Assembly (NCBI RefSeq): GCF_036248255.1
Contig: NZ_CP109178.1
Coordinates: 6,846,001 to 6,910,000, forward strand
Origin: Streptomyces sp. NBC_01717
GTDB lineage: Bacteria > Actinomycetota > Actinomycetes > Streptomycetales > Streptomycetaceae
Length of the DNA stretch: 64,000 nt
Direction of reading: 5' to 3'
Of the stretch, positions 62,222-64,000 are shown piece after piece (the stretch's first letter is position 1; every line of letters begins with the position of its first letter). The translations under genes were made by a program, and so were the position numbers. The notes beneath the pieces are model-generated. The model worked only from the letters and a program-made list of their open reading frames with translations, ran no database searches and was not told the DNA's origin.

Positions 62222-64000
62222 GTGGCTGAGACGGCATCGAAGAAGACGGCAGACAACCGACCGCGCCTGCTCCTCATGGACGGGCACTCCCTGGCGTACC
62301 GGGCGTTCTTTGCGCTGCCTGCGGAGAATTTCACGACGGGGGCGGGCCAGCCGACGAACGCGGTGTACGGCTTCGCGTCGATGCTGGCGAACACGTTGCG
62401 TGATGAGGCGCCCACGCATTTCGCGGTGGCGTTCGACGTTTCGCGCCGGACGTGGCGGTCGCAGGAGTTCCCCGAGTACAAGGCGAATCGTTCGAAGACG
62501 CCGGACGAGTTCAAGGGGCAGGTCGAGCTGATCGGCGAGCTGCTGGACGCGATGCACGCCGATCGTTTCGCGGTCGACGGCTTCGAGGCGGACGATGTGA
62601 TCGCCACGCTGGCGACGCAGGCTGAGGCGGCCGGGTTCGAGGTGCTGATCGTCACCGGTGACCGGGATTCGTTCCAGCTGATCACGGACAACGTCACGGT
62701 GCTGTACCCGACGAAGGGCGTCTCGGAGCTGACGCGGTTCACCCCGGAGAAGGTCGAGGAGAAGTACGGGCTGACGCCGCAGCAGTACCCGGACTTCGCG
62801 GCGCTGCGCGGAGACCCGTCGGACAACCTGCCGGGTATCCCGGGCGTCGGGGAGAAGACGGCGGCGAAGTGGATCAACCAGTTCGGTTCGTTCGACGACC
62901 TCGTCGCGCGTGCGGACGAGGTCAAGGGGAAGGCCGGGCAGAACTTCCGGGAGCACCTGGAGTCCGTGAAGCTGAACCGTCGACTGACCGAGATGGTCCG
63001 TGACGTGGAGCTGACGAAGACCCCGCAGGACCTGGAGCGCGCGCCGTACGACCGCTCGGCGGTCACGGGTGTGCTGGATGTGCTGGAGATCCGTAATCCG
63101 AGCCTGCGCGAGCGGCTGCTCGCCGTGGATCCGGGGGCTGCAGAGGACGAGGCTCCGGCGCCTGCCGCGGGCATCGAGCTGGACGGTGCGGTGCTGGCTG
63201 CGGGCGAGCTCGCGCCGTGGCTGGCCGAGCACGGCGGGCAGCCGCTGGGTGTCGCCACGGTCGACACGTGGGCGCTGGGCGCCGGCAGTGTCACGGAGAT
63301 CGCACTGGCCGCGGCCGACGGGGCGGCGGCGTGGTTCGACCCGGCGCGGCTCGACGAGGCGGACGAGCGGGCGTTCGCCGCGTGGATCGCGGACGCCGGG
63401 CAGCCGAAGGTCATGCACAACGCGAAGAGTGCGATGCGGGTGTTCCCCGAGCACGGCTGGCAGGTCGAGGGCGTCACGATGGACACGGCGCTGGCCGCCT
63501 ATCTGGTCAAGCCCGGCCGCCGTTCGTTCGCGCTGGACGCGCTGGCGGTGGAGTACCTGGGCCGGGAGCTGGCCCCCGCGGCGGCGGACGGGCAGCTGGC
63601 GTTCGGTGCGGACGACCAGGCGGAGGCCGATGCGCTGATGGCGCAGGCCCGCGCGGTCCTGGACCTCGGGGAGGCGTTCACCGCCCGGCTGAAGGAGGTC
63701 GGTGCGGCCGAGCTGCTCCACGACATGGAGCTGCCGACGTCCGCGCTGCTGGCCCGGCTGGAGCGGCACGGCATCGCGGCCGACCGGGAGCACCTCGAAT
63801 CGATGGAGCAGCAGTTCGCCGGCGCCGTGCAGCAGGCGGTGAAGGAGGCGCACGCGGCGGTGGGCCGCGAGTTCAACCTGGGCTCGCCCAAGCAGCTCCA
63901 GGAGGTCCTCTTCGGTGAGCTGGGCCTGCCCAGGACGAAGAAGACGAAGACCGGTTACACGACGGACGCGGACGCGCTAGCGTGGCTGGCCGCGCAGACG
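62222..64000 (+). CDS. polA: DNA polymerase I, 5' part (runs off the window)
   Basis: 593 codons are visible, all open to the last base, so the gene is cut by the window edge. The 5'-3' nuclease domain fills about the first 290 residues (MDGHSLAYRAFFALP, GFEADDVIATLA, TGDRDSFQLI, LRGDPSDNLPGIPGVGEKTA). The next domain aligns with the 3'-5' exonuclease, but its catalytic acids look lost: VDTWALG where D-x-E is expected and HNAKSAMRVF where the second aspartate should be. That fits actinobacterial Pol I lacking proofreading. The polymerase domain has just begun. The start is GTG 62222. Confidence 0.97.
   Translation, partial: MAETASKKTADNRPRLLLMDGHSLAYRAFFALPAENFTTGAGQPTNAVYGFASMLANTLRDEAPTHFAVAFDVSRRTWRSQEFPEYKANRSKTPDEFKGQVELIGELLDAMHADRFAVDGFEADDVIATLATQAEAAGFEVLIVTGDRDSFQLITDNVTVLYPTKGVSELTRFTPEKVEEKYGLTPQQYPDFAALRGDPSDNLPGIPGVGEKTAAKWINQFGSFDDLVARADEVKGKAGQNFREHLESVKLNRRLTEMVRDVELTKTPQDLERAPYDRSAVTGVLDVLEIRNPSLRERLLAVDPGAAEDEAPAPAAGIELDGAVLAAGELAPWLAEHGGQPLGVATVDTWALGAGSVTEIALAAADGAAAWFDPARLDEADERAFAAWIADAGQPKVMHNAKSAMRVFPEHGWQVEGVTMDTALAAYLVKPGRRSFALDALAVEYLGRELAPAAADGQLAFGADDQAEADALMAQARAVLDLGEAFTARLKEVGAAELLHDMELPTSALLARLERHGIAADREHLESMEQQFAGAVQQAVKEAHAAVGREFNLGSPKQLQEVLFGELGLPRTKKTKTGYTTDADALAWLAAQT

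Overview
The window is very GC-rich, with dense short-spaced operons, GTG and TTG starts, almost only G/C third positions, and GC-rich hairpin terminators. Together with a griseus-type trypsin, a desferrioxamine-type enzyme pair, a GltBD operon and the order polA / molybdopterin oxidoreductase / thioesterase / liv operon / ANTAR regulator / tRNA-Leu / pyruvate kinase, this points to a Streptomyces chromosome. All calls come from reading the sequence and translations; no database search was run.

Region 1 (0-10.7 kb): a VIT/CCC1-type metal transporter, then gltB-gltD (glutamate synthase) behind a 400-nt leader holding two GlnR-box-like arrays, then a rhomboid protease with a cysteine-rich N-terminus, a VWA (TerF-like) protein coupled to a HutD-like protein, a small unknown protein and a PNPOx-fold protein.

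Region 2 (10.8-22.6 kb): a KstR2-type steroid C/D-ring (HIP) catabolic regulon. It has two acyl-CoA dehydrogenases, an IpdF-like SDR, a KstR2 regulator, a FadA6-like thiolase, the operon echA20-ipdA-ipdB-ipdC and a second SDR. The same palindrome lies in both divergent promoters. A cold-shock protein and a DEAD-box helicase sit in the middle of this block. No fadD3 or ring A/B genes are in the window.

Region 3 (22.7-30.4 kb): a zinc-metalloprotease-like protein, a secreted trypsin, a GH35 beta-galactosidase divergent from an AraC regulator, chorismate mutase, a RibD/DHFR-fold reductase and an MFS transporter.

Region 4 (30.4-41.8 kb): an eleven-gene catabolic operon (ALDH, extradiol-type VOC dioxygenase, aspartate-dehydrogenase-like protein, alpha/beta hydrolase, cupin, two SDRs, TPP decarboxylase, flavin/2Fe-2S reductase, 73-aa HTH-like protein, Rieske oxygenase). 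It is flanked by the divergent MFS exporter/importer and a MarR regulator. TAAG/CTTA palindromes occur at both ends. I do not recognise a described pathway with this gene set, and it is the best candidate here for an undescribed system.

Region 5 (41.9-64 kb): an M1 aminopeptidase, a DesA/DesB-like pair without DesC/DesD, a Tat-exported 5'-nucleotidase, pyruvate kinase, a free-standing LAGLIDADG-like endonuclease beside tRNA-Leu(CAA), the PdtaR-type ANTAR regulator, the branched-chain amino acid transporter livKHMGF, a 620-bp gene-poor gap with a perfect BldD box, a hotdog thioesterase, an FdhF/YdeP-family oxidoreductase and the 5' part of polA, which runs off the end of the window.
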